Part shown: positions 43,067-51,819 of the stretch, piece by piece | How the letters are laid out: each line of letters starts with the position of its first letter | Position numbering within the stretch: the first letter of the stretch is position 1 | From: Anaerobutyricum stercoris | GTDB lineage: Bacteria; Bacillota; Clostridia; Lachnospirales; Lachnospiraceae | Length of the DNA: 64,000 nt | Direction of reading: 5' to 3' | Assembly (NCBI GenBank): GCA_019116455.1 | Contig: DXBR01000042.1 | Span: 1 to 64,000 of the forward strand | Notes under the pieces: generated by a model | What the model saw: the letters and a program-made list of their open reading frames with translations, nothing else | Told to the model about the DNA's origin: nothing | Database searches by the model: none | Program-made: the position numbers and the translations under genes

Positions 43067-44275
43067 TCAGTCTGCCAGCGAAAACTTATCATGCACTGCG
43101 TTAATCGCTCTTTCTACATATTTCTGGTCAATGAGAACTGTAACACGGATCTCGGAAGTGCTGATCATCTTGATGTTTACGCCGCAGTCATAAAGCGCCT
43201 CAAACATAGATGCCGCCACGCCCGGATTACTCATCATGCCGGCGCCCACGATAGACAGCTTCGCCACATCTTTTTCCTCGTCAATCTTTTTGTAATCACT
43301 CTTCGGAAAGCTCTTCTGAATGATCGCCACTGCCTCGTCCGCCACATCTTCTGCCACAGTAAAGGAAATATCCTTTGTACCGTCGCGGCCGATGGACTGT
43401 AAGATCACATCCACATTGATATTGTATTTCGCCAGCGCATTAAATAAATGGAAGGCGACTCCCGGTTCATCTTTTAATCCAACTACTGCAATTCTGGTGG
43501 CGTTTTTATCTACTGCCACGCCGCTGACAAGCATCTTTTCCATGTTTACTTCCTCCCTGACAATTGTTCCTTCGTTTGTATTTAAGCTTGAACGTACCAC
43601 TAACTGTACTCCGTATTTTTTAGCCATCTCCACTGAACGGTTATGGAGAACTCCTGCGCCCAGTGTGGATAACTCCAGCATCTCATCATAAGTAATCTCA
43701 TCCAGTTTGCGGGCATTTTTCACAAGACGCGGATCCGCAGTATACACGCCGTCCACATCCGTATAAATCTCACAGGCGTCGGCATGCAGTGCGGCGGCGA
43801 GAGCCACTGCCGTTGTATCAGATCCGCCGCGGCCCAGCGTTGTCAGATTGTCATACTTATCCACTCCCTGAAAACCGGTCACCAGCACGATCTTTCTCTG
43901 CTCCAGCTCATTTCTGATACGGTCTGTATCAATTCGTTTCAATCTGGCGTTGCCGTAACGGTGTGTGGTATGCATCGCTACCTGAAAGGCGTTTAAGGAA
44001 ACGGCCGGAACTCCCAAAAAGCCCATGGCCAGCGCCATCATAGATACGGAAATCTGCTCGCCGGTAGTTACCAGCATATCCATCTCCCGTTTGGATGGTC
44101 TTGGATTGATATCTCTGGCCATCTCAATGAGTTCATCGGTAGATTTGCCCATAGCGGACAAAACCACCACAATATCATGTCCCTTCTGATAATCTTCAAT
44201 ACATCTCTTTGCAACGTTAAAAATTCTCTCTTTGTTGCCGACAGAGGTACCTCCAAATTTCTTAACGATTAACAT
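43067..44275 (-). CDS. lysC: Aspartate kinase
   Basis: A 402-residue enzyme for the first step from aspartate to lysine, threonine and methionine. It has KKFGGTSVGNKERI, TTGEQISVSMMALAM, GRGGSDTTAVALAAAL and YTDVDGVYTADPR, with two C-terminal ACT domains (VVGLKDEPGVAFHLFN, LSIVGAGMMSNPGVAASMF) for feedback. Start ATG at 44275 behind AGGAGG. It is the last gene of the ACT-hom-apgM-lysC run, only 27 bases after the apgM stop, so there is no room for a lysine riboswitch at this gene. Confidence 0.96.
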   Translation of the reverse strand: MLIVKKFGGTSVGNKERIFNVAKRCIEDYQKGHDIVVVLSAMGKSTDELIEMARDINPRPSKREMDMLVTTGEQISVSMMALAMGFLGVPAVSLNAFQVAMHTTHRYGNARLKRIDTDRIRNELEQRKIVLVTGFQGVDKYDNLTTLGRGGSDTTAVALAAALHADACEIYTDVDGVYTADPRLVKNARKLDEITYDEMLELSTLGAGVLHNRSVEMAKKYGVQLVVRSSLNTNEGTIVREEVNMEKMLVSGVAVDKNATRIAVVGLKDEPGVAFHLFNALAKYNINVDVILQSIGRDGTKDISFTVAEDVADEAVAIIQKSFPKSDYKKIDEEKDVAKLSIVGAGMMSNPGVAASMFEALYDCGVNIKMISTSEIRVTVLIDQKYVERAINAVHDKFSLAD

Positions 44276-44302
44276 AGTGTCCTCCTGATTTCTAATGGTA
44301 TT

Positions 44303-45502
44303 TTAATCTAAAAAGTATTCCATCAACGCTGCGCCTGACGGCATGTCGATGCCGGAGGCTGCCGCCTCTCTCTCATTATAATGCCACATGCGGCTGCCGT
44401 GATTGGTGCTGTCAAACAGCATATACGGCACAGGATCGCTGGAATGAGTCCGCAGCACGATCGGCGTCGGATGATCCGGAAGAACCAGCATACGATAATC
44501 CTCACCGGAAGCGTCCATGCCTTCCTTCACCACCCTGATGACTCTCTGATCTAGGTACTCAATGGATTTTATTTTGCGTTCCACGCTGCCCTGGTGTCCC
44601 ATCTCATCCGGTGCTTCCACATGGATGTAGGCAAAATCATAACCGTCTTTTGTGAGCGCGTCTACCGCTGCCTGAGCCTTGCCCTCATAATTGGTCTCCA
44701 GCGTTCCGTCTGCTCCCTCCACAATGATATTGTGAAGACCGGCGCCCACGCCGATTCCTTTGAGCAGGTCCACTGCGGAGATCATAACGCCGCGTTTTCC
44801 TGTTTTTTCTGTAAAATCATCCAGCGCCGGTTTCGTTCCCGCGCCCCAGAACCAGAGCGAGTTGGCCTTATGAAGTCCCGCCTTCTCTCTGGCAACGTTA
44901 ATCGGATGATTGTTGAGAATCTCATAACTTTTTTCCATCATCTCCGCCAGCAGTTTCTCTTTCGGCAGATAATTTCCGATGGTCTTTGTCAGGATGTCAT
45001 GAGGCGGCGTCAGCTCCACTACATTTCCTTTATCCCAGATCAGCAGATGACGGTAACTGGTTCCTGTATAGAAATGGAACATTTCATTGCCGAAGGCTTC
45101 CTGTACCGCCTGAATGAGAACGTCCGCATCCTCTGTGGAAATCTCCCCCGCGCTGTGATCGATCATTTTCTTGTCTTTATATTCTGTCTCCTCATCGGAA
45201 ACTGTCACGATATTGCACCGGATGGCAATATCGGTATCTTTCATAGGAACGCCGATGCTCAGAGCCTCCAGCGGAGAACGCCCCGTATAATATTTCTTCG
45301 GATCATAGCCAAGCACGGAAAGATTCGCCGTATCACTTCCCGGACTCATACCTGACGGAATGGTGTGCACCTGGCCGATCTCTGATTTCTGCGCCAATTC
45401 ATCCATCATCGGGGTATTGGCATATTCCAGCGGCGTCTGCTCGTTCAGTTCATCTATAGGATAATCTGCCATGCCATCGCCAAGCACCACGATATATTTC
45501 AT
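44303..45502 (-). CDS. apgM: ApgM-type phosphoglycerate-mutase-like protein; candidate homoserine kinase analogue
   Basis: A 399-residue alkaline-phosphatase-superfamily protein. GDGMADYPIDELNEQTPLEYA at the start, SPGSDTANLSVLGYDP near residue 55 (metal/serine site) and LVLPDHPTPIVLRTHSSDPVPY near 350 mark the archaeal-type 2,3-bisphosphoglycerate-independent mutase family (ApgM). Because it sits between homoserine dehydrogenase and aspartate kinase, it may take the homoserine kinase step, an activity proposed for family members in such gene clusters. No thrB or thrC is in the window, so this is inference. Start ATG at 45502 behind AAAGGAG. Confidence 0.85.
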   Translation of the reverse strand: MKYIVVLGDGMADYPIDELNEQTPLEYANTPMMDELAQKSEIGQVHTIPSGMSPGSDTANLSVLGYDPKKYYTGRSPLEALSIGVPMKDTDIAIRCNIVTVSDEETEYKDKKMIDHSAGEISTEDADVLIQAVQEAFGNEMFHFYTGTSYRHLLIWDKGNVVELTPPHDILTKTIGNYLPKEKLLAEMMEKSYEILNNHPINVAREKAGLHKANSLWFWGAGTKPALDDFTEKTGKRGVMISAVDLLKGIGVGAGLHNIIVEGADGTLETNYEGKAQAAVDALTKDGYDFAYIHVEAPDEMGHQGSVERKIKSIEYLDQRVIRVVKEGMDASGEDYRMLVLPDHPTPIVLRTHSSDPVPYMLFDSTNHGSRMWHYNEREAAASGIDMPSGAALMEYFLD

Positions 45503-45520
45503 AATAAAGTCTCCTTTCAC

Positions 45521-45573
45521 AAAAGATTACCGGAAAGAATCTTCAGCTTTGCACCTGCTCTCTCCGATAATCT
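45521..45573 (-). other. Stem-loop before apgM
   Basis: On the minus strand AGATTATCGGAGAGA and TCTTTCCGGTAATCT form a long stem with G-U pairs around a 20-base loop, followed by TTTTGTG and then the apgM ribosome-binding site. It may be a weak terminator, an RNA-processing site, or an attenuator between hom and apgM. Confidence 0.45.
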
Positions 45574-45632
45574 CATCTGTCATCATTTAGTTTATCAGAC
45601 GGGCGAAAAAACGTCCCGCGATCTGTTTTTCT

Positions 45633-46841
45633 TTATGCGTCAATACGAATCATATTAAGAATATCATCAAACTGATCTGCAGCCTTGTGGTAGTCGCTTT
45701 CTTTCATGACTCCGGTCACAAAGGCTGTCTCTTCAATGCCATCCACCTTCACCGGCTCCACAGCGCCGAACGCTTTCTCTACAGACTCCAGAGAAACCTC
45801 TTTTGGCATGCGGACGAAATACCGTCTCTCAAATCCTCCGAAATCACTGAGCGGAAGCTTCTCCTGCTCCCAGATCATCTTAATATGAGTTCCCATATGC
45901 TTCACACAATCCACAACATCGGCTGCCACAGCGCTGGCTGTCGGGAGCTTGCCGGCTCCTCTGCCGTAGAACATAGTGTCGTCCACCATGTTTCCGTGTA
46001 CAAAAATGGCGTTGAACACATCCTTGACTCCCGCCAGCGGGTGATAGTGATCGATGAGCATCGGGCAAACCATGGCGTACAGCTTGCCGTCGTCGCTCCA
46101 GCTCTTTCCGAGGAGCTTGATACATTTCTTCATCTGACGGGCATACTGGAAATCCTCCGCGGAAATGTTCGTGATACCCTCGGTATGCACATCCTCGAAA
46201 TCCACCTGCTTGCCGTAGGCAAGGGAGGTGAGGATCGCGATCTTCCGGCAGGCGTCATATCCTTCGATATCCGCTTCCGGGTGCAGCTCCGCGTACCCCT
46301 TCTCCTGCGCTTCTTTGAGCACCTCATCAAAGGCAATGCCCTCTTCTTCCATCTTGGTCAGCATGTAGTTCGTTGTTCCGTTTAAGATACCGCTGATCTC
46401 CTCGATCACGTCGGCTGTCAGGCACTGGGTCAGCGGACGGATGATTGGAATACCGCCTCCCACGCTGGCCTCAAACAGGAAATTAGCCTTCTTTTCCTTT
46501 GCGATGCCGATGAGCTCCGCACCGTATTTTGCCACCAGCTCCTTGTTGGAAGTGGCTACGCTTCTTCCCTGCAGCAGGGCTGTTTTTACAAAGGTGTACG
46601 CCGGCTCCAGACCGCCCATACACTCTACAACAATCTGAATATCTTCATCTTCTTCAATGATCTTATAATCATGGACTACCTTATCCTGATTAGGGTCGCC
46701 CGGAAAATCTCTCAGGTCAAGGATTCTTTTTACTACAATCCTGTCTCCTGCCTTCTTCTCGATACTGTCTGCATTGGTCTGCAGCACCTCTACCACGCCG
46801 GCGCCAATGGTGCCGTATCCTAACACTGCAACGTTTATCAT
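45633..46841 (-). CDS. hom: Homoserine dehydrogenase
   Basis: A 402-residue NAD(P)-dependent enzyme converting aspartate semialdehyde to homoserine. VAVLGYGTIGAGVVEVL binds nucleotide, VATSNKELVAKYG and ILNGTTNYMLTKMEEEG are the family signatures, and a C-terminal ACT-like part follows after FGGFERRYFVRMP. Start ATG at 46841 behind GAGGAGG; upstream in-frame codons lack a site. It follows the ACT protein by 85 bases and precedes apgM by 130 with a hairpin between. Confidence 0.96.
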   Translation of the reverse strand: MINVAVLGYGTIGAGVVEVLQTNADSIEKKAGDRIVVKRILDLRDFPGDPNQDKVVHDYKIIEEDEDIQIVVECMGGLEPAYTFVKTALLQGRSVATSNKELVAKYGAELIGIAKEKKANFLFEASVGGGIPIIRPLTQCLTADVIEEISGILNGTTNYMLTKMEEEGIAFDEVLKEAQEKGYAELHPEADIEGYDACRKIAILTSLAYGKQVDFEDVHTEGITNISAEDFQYARQMKKCIKLLGKSWSDDGKLYAMVCPMLIDHYHPLAGVKDVFNAIFVHGNMVDDTMFYGRGAGKLPTASAVAADVVDCVKHMGTHIKMIWEQEKLPLSDFGGFERRYFVRMPKEVSLESVEKAFGAVEPVKVDGIEETAFVTGVMKESDYHKAADQFDDILNMIRIDA

Positions 46842-46926
46842 CACTGTCCTCCTCAATTCTTCTTTCTGTCCGGCAGACGGTCATCTCCTCCCGGAAAATC
46901 ATCCTCATGCCGGTATTGTGCCTTCG

Positions 46927-47370
46927 TTATTCTGCTGAAACAATCTTAAGATTATGGATACCGCGGGCATCCGCTATCTTCTCAAACAGTTCCGTCACAT
47001 CATCAGTCGTCGGAAGAACCAGCACGCTCAGCGTAATGAGCGCGATATGATTCACCGGAATACTCTGATGAATGGACAAAATATTTGCATTGCATTCCGC
47101 AACCACCTTCAGTACATTGGATAAAAGGCCGGGGCGGTCTTCCATCTCCATGACAAAAGTTATGGTCTTTCCCTGAATCTTTTCATGAATCGGAAATATA
47201 TCATCTTTATATTTATAATAAGAGCTGCGGCTGATCCCTACGGCATCAATCGCCTCCCGTATCGTCTTCACTCTGCCCGCGCCCAGCAGGTTATTCACTT
47301 CCGCCACTTTAAGAAGAACTTCCGGAAGAGCCTTTTTCTTTACCATATAAAATTTAAACGCATTCTCCAT
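46927..47370 (-). CDS. ACT-domain protein (PheB-like)
   Basis: A 147-residue protein with an N-terminal helix-turn-helix-like segment (VNNLLGAGRVKTIREAIDAV, SRSSYYKYKDDIFP) and a C-terminal ACT domain (ITFVMEMEDRPGLLSNVLKVVAE). It resembles the UPF0735/PheB group. ACT domains bind amino acids, so as first gene of the hom-apgM-lysC operon it may sense threonine, isoleucine or another product and regulate the operon. Start ATG at 47370 after AGAGGG; the longer frame to 47484 runs through the promoter. Confidence 0.87.
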   Translation of the reverse strand: MENAFKFYMVKKKALPEVLLKVAEVNNLLGAGRVKTIREAIDAVGISRSSYYKYKDDIFPIHEKIQGKTITFVMEMEDRPGLLSNVLKVVAECNANILSIHQSIPVNHIALITLSVLVLPTTDDVTELFEKIADARGIHNLKIVSAE

Positions 47371-47435
47371 AAAATCCCTCTGTCTCCCCTGTGCGGTATT
47401 ACATTTACCAAAATACGAGCTAAAAAGTACGTCAC

Positions 47436-47449
47436 ACAAATACATTTGT
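47436..47449. promoter_or_regulatory. Inverted repeat in the ACT-hom operon leader
   Basis: ACAAAT and ATTTGT flank a two-base centre. It lies 15-25 bases downstream of the -10 box, a typical place for a repressor or activator site. The ACT protein is a possible binder; no proof is visible. Confidence 0.35.
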
Positions 47450-47462
47450 ATGCCCAGGAAAG

Positions 47463-47491
47463 ATACTATCACATTCTTTTCCAATGTGCAA
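47463..47491 (-). promoter_or_regulatory. Promoter of the ACT-hom-apgM-lysC operon
   Basis: On the minus strand TTGCAC and TAGTAT are separated by 17 bases, about 90 bases before the ACT-protein start. Confidence 0.6.
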
Positions 47492-47522
47492 CACTCATTT
47501 TAACATTTTGATAAAAAAGTGC

Positions 47523-47619
47523 AAAAAAGGAGTGCTGCAAAATATCCTCTGATCCGGACATGCGCGCCTGCCTTCCCGGCAGGCTGCGCGCCCGGCACGG
47601 ATTATTTTACAACAACTCC
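47523..47619 (-). terminator. Large two-level terminator after the HD hydrolase gene
   Basis: On the minus strand an outer stem of about 15 pairs (GGAGTTGTTGTAAAAT with ATTTTGCAGCACTCC, some G-U) encloses an inner GC-rich hairpin (CAGCCTGCC / GGCAGG) and is followed by TTTTTTGC. It is roughly 97 bases, larger than ordinary terminators. Confidence 0.6.
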
Positions 47620-47665
47620 CTGCAATAATTCAATATTTACATATCACTTTCGATGATATCTATGA

Positions 47666-48220
47666 TTATTCATCGGCAATTACATCTCCAAATACCATCT
47701 CCACCATCCGCCGAAACTCCTGATACTCTTCCAGATCGGACAGATCTGACAGTGCTTCGCAAAGTCCATGGTAATACCGGCCCTGCATCCGCTTGTCCTT
47801 CATGTTAAATCGCTGCCAGAGTTCATCTCCCAATTTAATATAATCAGCGTAAAAACAGCGTATATTGGACAGTTTATCTCCCAGCGCGACAATCTTAGCT
47901 TCCCTCATAGGTTCTTTTTTGAGAGAACGGACGGTGGCCGCCTTCCTCTCCTCCCAGCTCTTGTCTTTATCCTCGCTTTCCAGTCCGACAATACGCGCCA
48001 CTCTGTCGCCGAACTCCCGACGGATATCATCAAGGGTCACTGCATCGCAGTCTTCCACTGTATCATGAAGAACCGCAGCGGCAATTACTTCCTCATCGTC
48101 TGTTATCCTGGATACGATCATCCCCACTTCCAGAGGATGAAAAATATAAGGTATTTCCGTCCCTTTCCGCGGCTGTCCCTCATGGGCCTTTACCGCAAAT
48201 GCAATCGCCTTATTAATCAT
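47666..48220 (-). CDS. HD-domain hydrolase (MESH1/SpoT-like)
   Basis: A 184-residue metal-dependent hydrolase. The HD fold is complete: HEGQPRKGTEIPYIFHPLEV near residue 13, AAVLHDTVEDCDAVTLDDI near 48, and KIVALGDKLSNIR near 108. This is the order of RelA/SpoT-type hydrolase domains without a synthetase half, the size of small alarmone hydrolases (MESH1-like), so it may break down (p)ppGpp. Start ATG at 48220 is two bases after the EF-G-like stop, so the genes are coupled. Confidence 0.85.
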   Translation of the reverse strand: MINKAIAFAVKAHEGQPRKGTEIPYIFHPLEVGMIVSRITDDEEVIAAAVLHDTVEDCDAVTLDDIRREFGDRVARIVGLESEDKDKSWEERKAATVRSLKKEPMREAKIVALGDKLSNIRCFYADYIKLGDELWQRFNMKDKRMQGRYYHGLCEALSDLSDLEEYQEFRRMVEMVFGDVIADE

Positions 48221-48222
48221 AT

Positions 48223-50316
48223 TTATTTTTCATTCTCCTTTTCTGCTTCCGCTTCTTTTAATACTTTTTCCTGTGCGTCAGCAGGCATCTGTTCGTAGCG
48301 GCTGAACGTATAGGAGAACTCTCCGCTTCCACCGGTCATAGAACGAAGATCCGTAGAATATCCCACCAGACTTGCCAGAGGAATATCTGCCTCCAGTTCC
48401 TGTCTTCCGCCCGGCAGCGGATTCATACCGAGAATACGTCCGCGGCGCTTATTCAGGTCGCCCATAACGTCTCCCGTATTGGAATCTAAAACATCCACCT
48501 TAAGATTAACAATCGGCTCAAGGAGAACCGGTTTGGCATCCATAACGCCATTCTTAAACGCTGTGATCGCAGCCATCTTGAAAGCCATCTCCGAAGAATC
48601 CACCGGATGGTAGGAACCGTCGATCAGCGTTGCGTGGATACCGACAACCGGATATCCTGCCAAAGGCCCTTTCAGGCAGCTTTCCGCAACACCTTTCTCC
48701 ACTGCCGGGAAGTAGTTCTTCGGCACGGCTCCGCCGAAAATCTTCTCGTCAAATACATATGGAGTCTCCAGGTCTCCGGACGGCTCAAACTGCATTAATA
48801 CATCGCCGTACTGGCCATGTCCGCCGGACTGTTTCTTATATTTGCCGCGAACTTCCACGCTGCCGCGGATGGTCTCTTTGAAAGCAACTTTTGGTTTTAC
48901 CAGGTCGATCTCTACTTTATATCTGTCAGCCAGCTTGCTTCTTACGATCTCCAGATGCTGGTCGCCCAGTCCGTAAAGGAGCATCTGACGGTTTGCCTTG
49001 TCGTTGACTTCTTTCAGCGTCAGGTCTTCATCCATAAGCTTCTTCAGAGCGGAGGAAACTTTATCCTCATCTCCTTTTGTCTTGGTGACATAACGCATAA
49101 ATGTATACGGTTCCGGCATCTCTGCCTTCTCAAATACGATCGGATTGGCCTTCGGTGACAATGTATCGCCGGTCTTTGTCACAGACAGTTTGGCGATGGC
49201 TCCGATATCGCCGGCATAAAGAGCGTTTACTTCAAACTGTTCTTTTCCTCTTAATACATAGAGCTTACCGATACGTTCCTCTGTATCTTTATTGCCGTTA
49301 TAGATAGCCGTATCCGGTTTTAAGATACCATCGGTAACCTTTACCAGAGAGAAACGTCCCACAAACGGGTCAGCGATGGTCTTGAACACATAAGCGCTGA
49401 CAGGCTGGGATACATCATAAGTTGCGGTTACCGGCTCCCCTGTCTTCACCTTGGTTCCTGTAAACTGGTCATTCACCATGCCAGGCGCAGAGAAATATTT
49501 CACCATATCGTTCAAAAGAATATTTGCGCCGTAGTCTGTGTTGATCGCGCCGCAGATAACCGGCATCAGATCTCTTCTTGCTACCGAACCGATAATCGCG
49601 TTCTTGATCTCTTCTTCCGTGAAAGGCTCTTCAGCAAAGAACTTCTCCATCAGATCTTCGCTGGTCTCTGCCACACCTTCCATAAGCTGCATGCGGTAAT
49701 CATCCAGCTCGTCATTCTCTCCCTCTTCCACAACTACCTCGTCGTAGCTTCCGTTTGGCTGAAGACGGCACTCAAGCATCTTAACGGCATTGATAAATCC
49801 TTTGAAGACGCTGCCCTCTTTCATCGGCATATGGAAAGGTACGATCTTGTTACCATAACTCTCTCTCAGCTCGTCCACGATGGCGGAAGCATCCACATGC
49901 TCATCCTCCACGCAGGTAATATATACGATAACCGGAATGCCCTTCTTGGCGCAGAAATCAAAACTTCTTCTTGTTCCCACTTCCACTCCGGACTTACCAT
50001 TGATAACAATAACTGCCGCGTCCGCAACGCTCAACGCCTCGTAGACCTCGCCGGAAAAATCAAACAGACCCGGCGTATCCAGCAGGTTCACCTTAACATT
50101 ATCCACTTCCAGAGGAATCACTGATGACTGAATGGAGAACTTTCTCTTAATCTCTTCTTTGTCATAATCACTTACCGTTCCACCTTCAGCTACCGTTCTA
50201 ACTCGTTTGATGATACCAGTCGTAAACGCCATGGATTCAATGAGAGATGTCTTTCCACAGCCGCCATGTCCCAGTAAAACGACGTTTCTAATGTTCTCGG
50301 TTGCATATACGTTCAT
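48223..50316 (-). CDS. EF-G-like translation GTPase paralogue
   Basis: A 697-residue five-domain protein of EF-G type. It differs from canonical EF-G in the GTPase motifs: P-loop GHGGCGKTS instead of GHVDHGKTT, LLDTPGLFDF instead of DTPGHVDF, and ITCVEDEHVDA where NKMDR is expected, so the G4 base-specific motif is missing. Domains III-V are conserved (IRGSVEVRGKYKKQSGGHGQYGDV, EKGVAESCLKGPLAGYPV). Start ATG at 50316 follows GGGAGG. It resembles the EF-G2-type paralogues; a role in ribosome recycling, stress or repair of stalled ribosomes is possible but unproven. Confidence 0.9.
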   Translation of the reverse strand: MNVYATENIRNVVLLGHGGCGKTSLIESMAFTTGIIKRVRTVAEGGTVSDYDKEEIKRKFSIQSSVIPLEVDNVKVNLLDTPGLFDFSGEVYEALSVADAAVIVINGKSGVEVGTRRSFDFCAKKGIPVIVYITCVEDEHVDASAIVDELRESYGNKIVPFHMPMKEGSVFKGFINAVKMLECRLQPNGSYDEVVVEEGENDELDDYRMQLMEGVAETSEDLMEKFFAEEPFTEEEIKNAIIGSVARRDLMPVICGAINTDYGANILLNDMVKYFSAPGMVNDQFTGTKVKTGEPVTATYDVSQPVSAYVFKTIADPFVGRFSLVKVTDGILKPDTAIYNGNKDTEERIGKLYVLRGKEQFEVNALYAGDIGAIAKLSVTKTGDTLSPKANPIVFEKAEMPEPYTFMRYVTKTKGDEDKVSSALKKLMDEDLTLKEVNDKANRQMLLYGLGDQHLEIVRSKLADRYKVEIDLVKPKVAFKETIRGSVEVRGKYKKQSGGHGQYGDVLMQFEPSGDLETPYVFDEKIFGGAVPKNYFPAVEKGVAESCLKGPLAGYPVVGIHATLIDGSYHPVDSSEMAFKMAAITAFKNGVMDAKPVLLEPIVNLKVDVLDSNTGDVMGDLNKRRGRILGMNPLPGGRQELEADIPLASLVGYSTDLRSMTGGSGEFSYTFSRYEQMPADAQEKVLKEAEAEKENEK

Positions 50317-50700
50317 AATCAGTTCCTCCCGTGTTGTAATTAATATCGTGTTCGGATGAAAAAGCACAAAAAATTTGTCGAATCAACGAATTTTTATGTT
50401 ATTTCCAAACAACTCTATGTCTATTTTACTAAAAAATCACCAATATTACAAGAGAAATCTAATATATTTTGAACAATTCAGCCATGCGTCTGAAAAGATA
50501 AGAATGCCAGCGCCCGCGTCACTTTAACACTAAAAAGCGTTGACACGTCTCGTTTTTCCGTGTATTATTTGACACAGGCTGATTTCCTATATAAAATGAT
50601 TGTGACCATTCAGCCATGCAAAAGCAAAAGCAGCGTTAGCAGTTGACTTTTATATATATGGCATTATCGCAAAACGACAAACATTTGGAGGTTTATCATA
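50317..50700. other. Divergent intergenic region with 12-bp direct repeat
   Basis: 384 bases between the divergent EF-G-like gene and tyrA. ATTCAGCCATGC occurs at 50476-50487 and 50608-50619, 132 bases apart in the same orientation, on both sides of the tyrA promoter. The AT-rich part near 50330-50460 should hold the promoter of the EF-G-like gene. No gene or T-box leader was recognised. Confidence 0.6.
50540..50568 (+). promoter_or_regulatory. Promoter of tyrA-aroA
   Basis: TTGACA and TATTAT are separated by 17 bases, about 130 bases before tyrA. Confidence 0.8.
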
Positions 50701-51804
50701 ATGAACGCAGAACATTTTACCATCGGTTTCATCGGGCTCGGACTCATCGGAGGCTCCATCGCAAAGACAATCCGCCGGGTGCACCCGGACACCGTCATTT
50801 ACGGATTCGATACAGACCGTGAAGCAGGCGAGCTTGCCTGTCAGGAAGGCGTGCTCAACCAGCTCTTTGACGCAGTGGATTCCCGTTTTTCCTCCTGCGA
50901 TATTCTTTTTCTGTGCGCGCCGGTCTCCGTCAATATCGCTTACCTCAGAGAACTCAAGGATATTGTGGCTCCACAGTGTCTGATTACCGATGTTGGCAGT
51001 GTCAAAACACCGATTCAGGAGGCGGTGGACGCTCTGGGACTCTCCCCGCAGTTTATCGGCGGACATCCCATGGTCGGCTCGGAGAAGACCGGCTATGAGA
51101 ATGCGGGCGATCATCTTATCGAGAACGCCTATTATTTTCTGACGCCCAGCGACCGCACCATGTTTTATCTGACCGCCACCTTCTCTTCATTCATTCAGGG
51201 GCTGGGAGCACTGGCTGTCACTCTAAAACCGGAGCAGCATGACTATATCACAGCCTCCATCAGCCATATCCCCCACATTATAGCCGCGGAGCTTGTTCAT
51301 CTGGTCCGCCGCGCTGACACGGACAACGGAATGCTTCGCCAGCTAGCCGCCGGGGGCTTCAAAGACATCACCCGCATCGCCTCCTCCTCACCGGTTATGT
51401 GGGAGCAGATCTGCCTGAATAATTCCGGCAACATCCGATCTCTTCTCACCGATATGGTCCGTGACCTGCAGCAGGTGATCGGTGAGCTTGACGAAGGGAA
51501 CGGCGGTTTTGTCAATGAATATTTCCGGACAGCCAGCGAATATCGGAACTCTGTTCCGGACCATTCCATTGGTCTGTTCGAAAAAGTCCACAAATTGTAT
51601 GTATATATTCCGGACGAACCGGGAACACTGGCCTCCGTCGCTTCCCAGCTTGCCTTCAATAATATCAACATAAAAAATATCGGTATCGTCCATAACCGGG
51701 AATTTGAAGAAGGCGTTCTGGAAATTATTTTATATGATGATGAATCCTGTACCAAAGCAGCACGGGTATTGGAAGAACGAAACTACATCGTACATGTCCG
51801 GTAA
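50701..51804 (+). CDS. tyrA: Prephenate dehydrogenase with ACT domain
   Basis: A 367-residue enzyme oxidising prephenate to 4-hydroxyphenylpyruvate for tyrosine. IGFIGLGLIGGSIAKTI binds NAD, DVGSVKTPIQEAV near residue 98, FIGGHPMVGSEKTGYE near 118 and SHIPHIIAAELVHL near 182 are family marks. A C-terminal ACT domain (VYIPDEPGTLASVASQLAFN, residues about 300-367) should sense tyrosine. Start ATG at 50701 follows GGAGG. It is directly followed by aroA with 15 bases between. Confidence 0.95.
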   Translation: MNAEHFTIGFIGLGLIGGSIAKTIRRVHPDTVIYGFDTDREAGELACQEGVLNQLFDAVDSRFSSCDILFLCAPVSVNIAYLRELKDIVAPQCLITDVGSVKTPIQEAVDALGLSPQFIGGHPMVGSEKTGYENAGDHLIENAYYFLTPSDRTMFYLTATFSSFIQGLGALAVTLKPEQHDYITASISHIPHIIAAELVHLVRRADTDNGMLRQLAAGGFKDITRIASSSPVMWEQICLNNSGNIRSLLTDMVRDLQQVIGELDEGNGGFVNEYFRTASEYRNSVPDHSIGLFEKVHKLYVYIPDEPGTLASVASQLAFNNINIKNIGIVHNREFEEGVLEIILYDDESCTKAARVLEERNYIVHVR

Positions 51805-51819
51805 CAGAAAGGAGAACTC

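Noticed and set aside
44276..44302. Lysine riboswitch before lysC
   Set aside because: Only 27 bases separate the apgM stop and lysC start, too short for such an element.
50569..50700. T-box leader before tyrA
   Set aside because: No AGGGTGGNACCGCG-like T-box sequence or terminator pair is visible.
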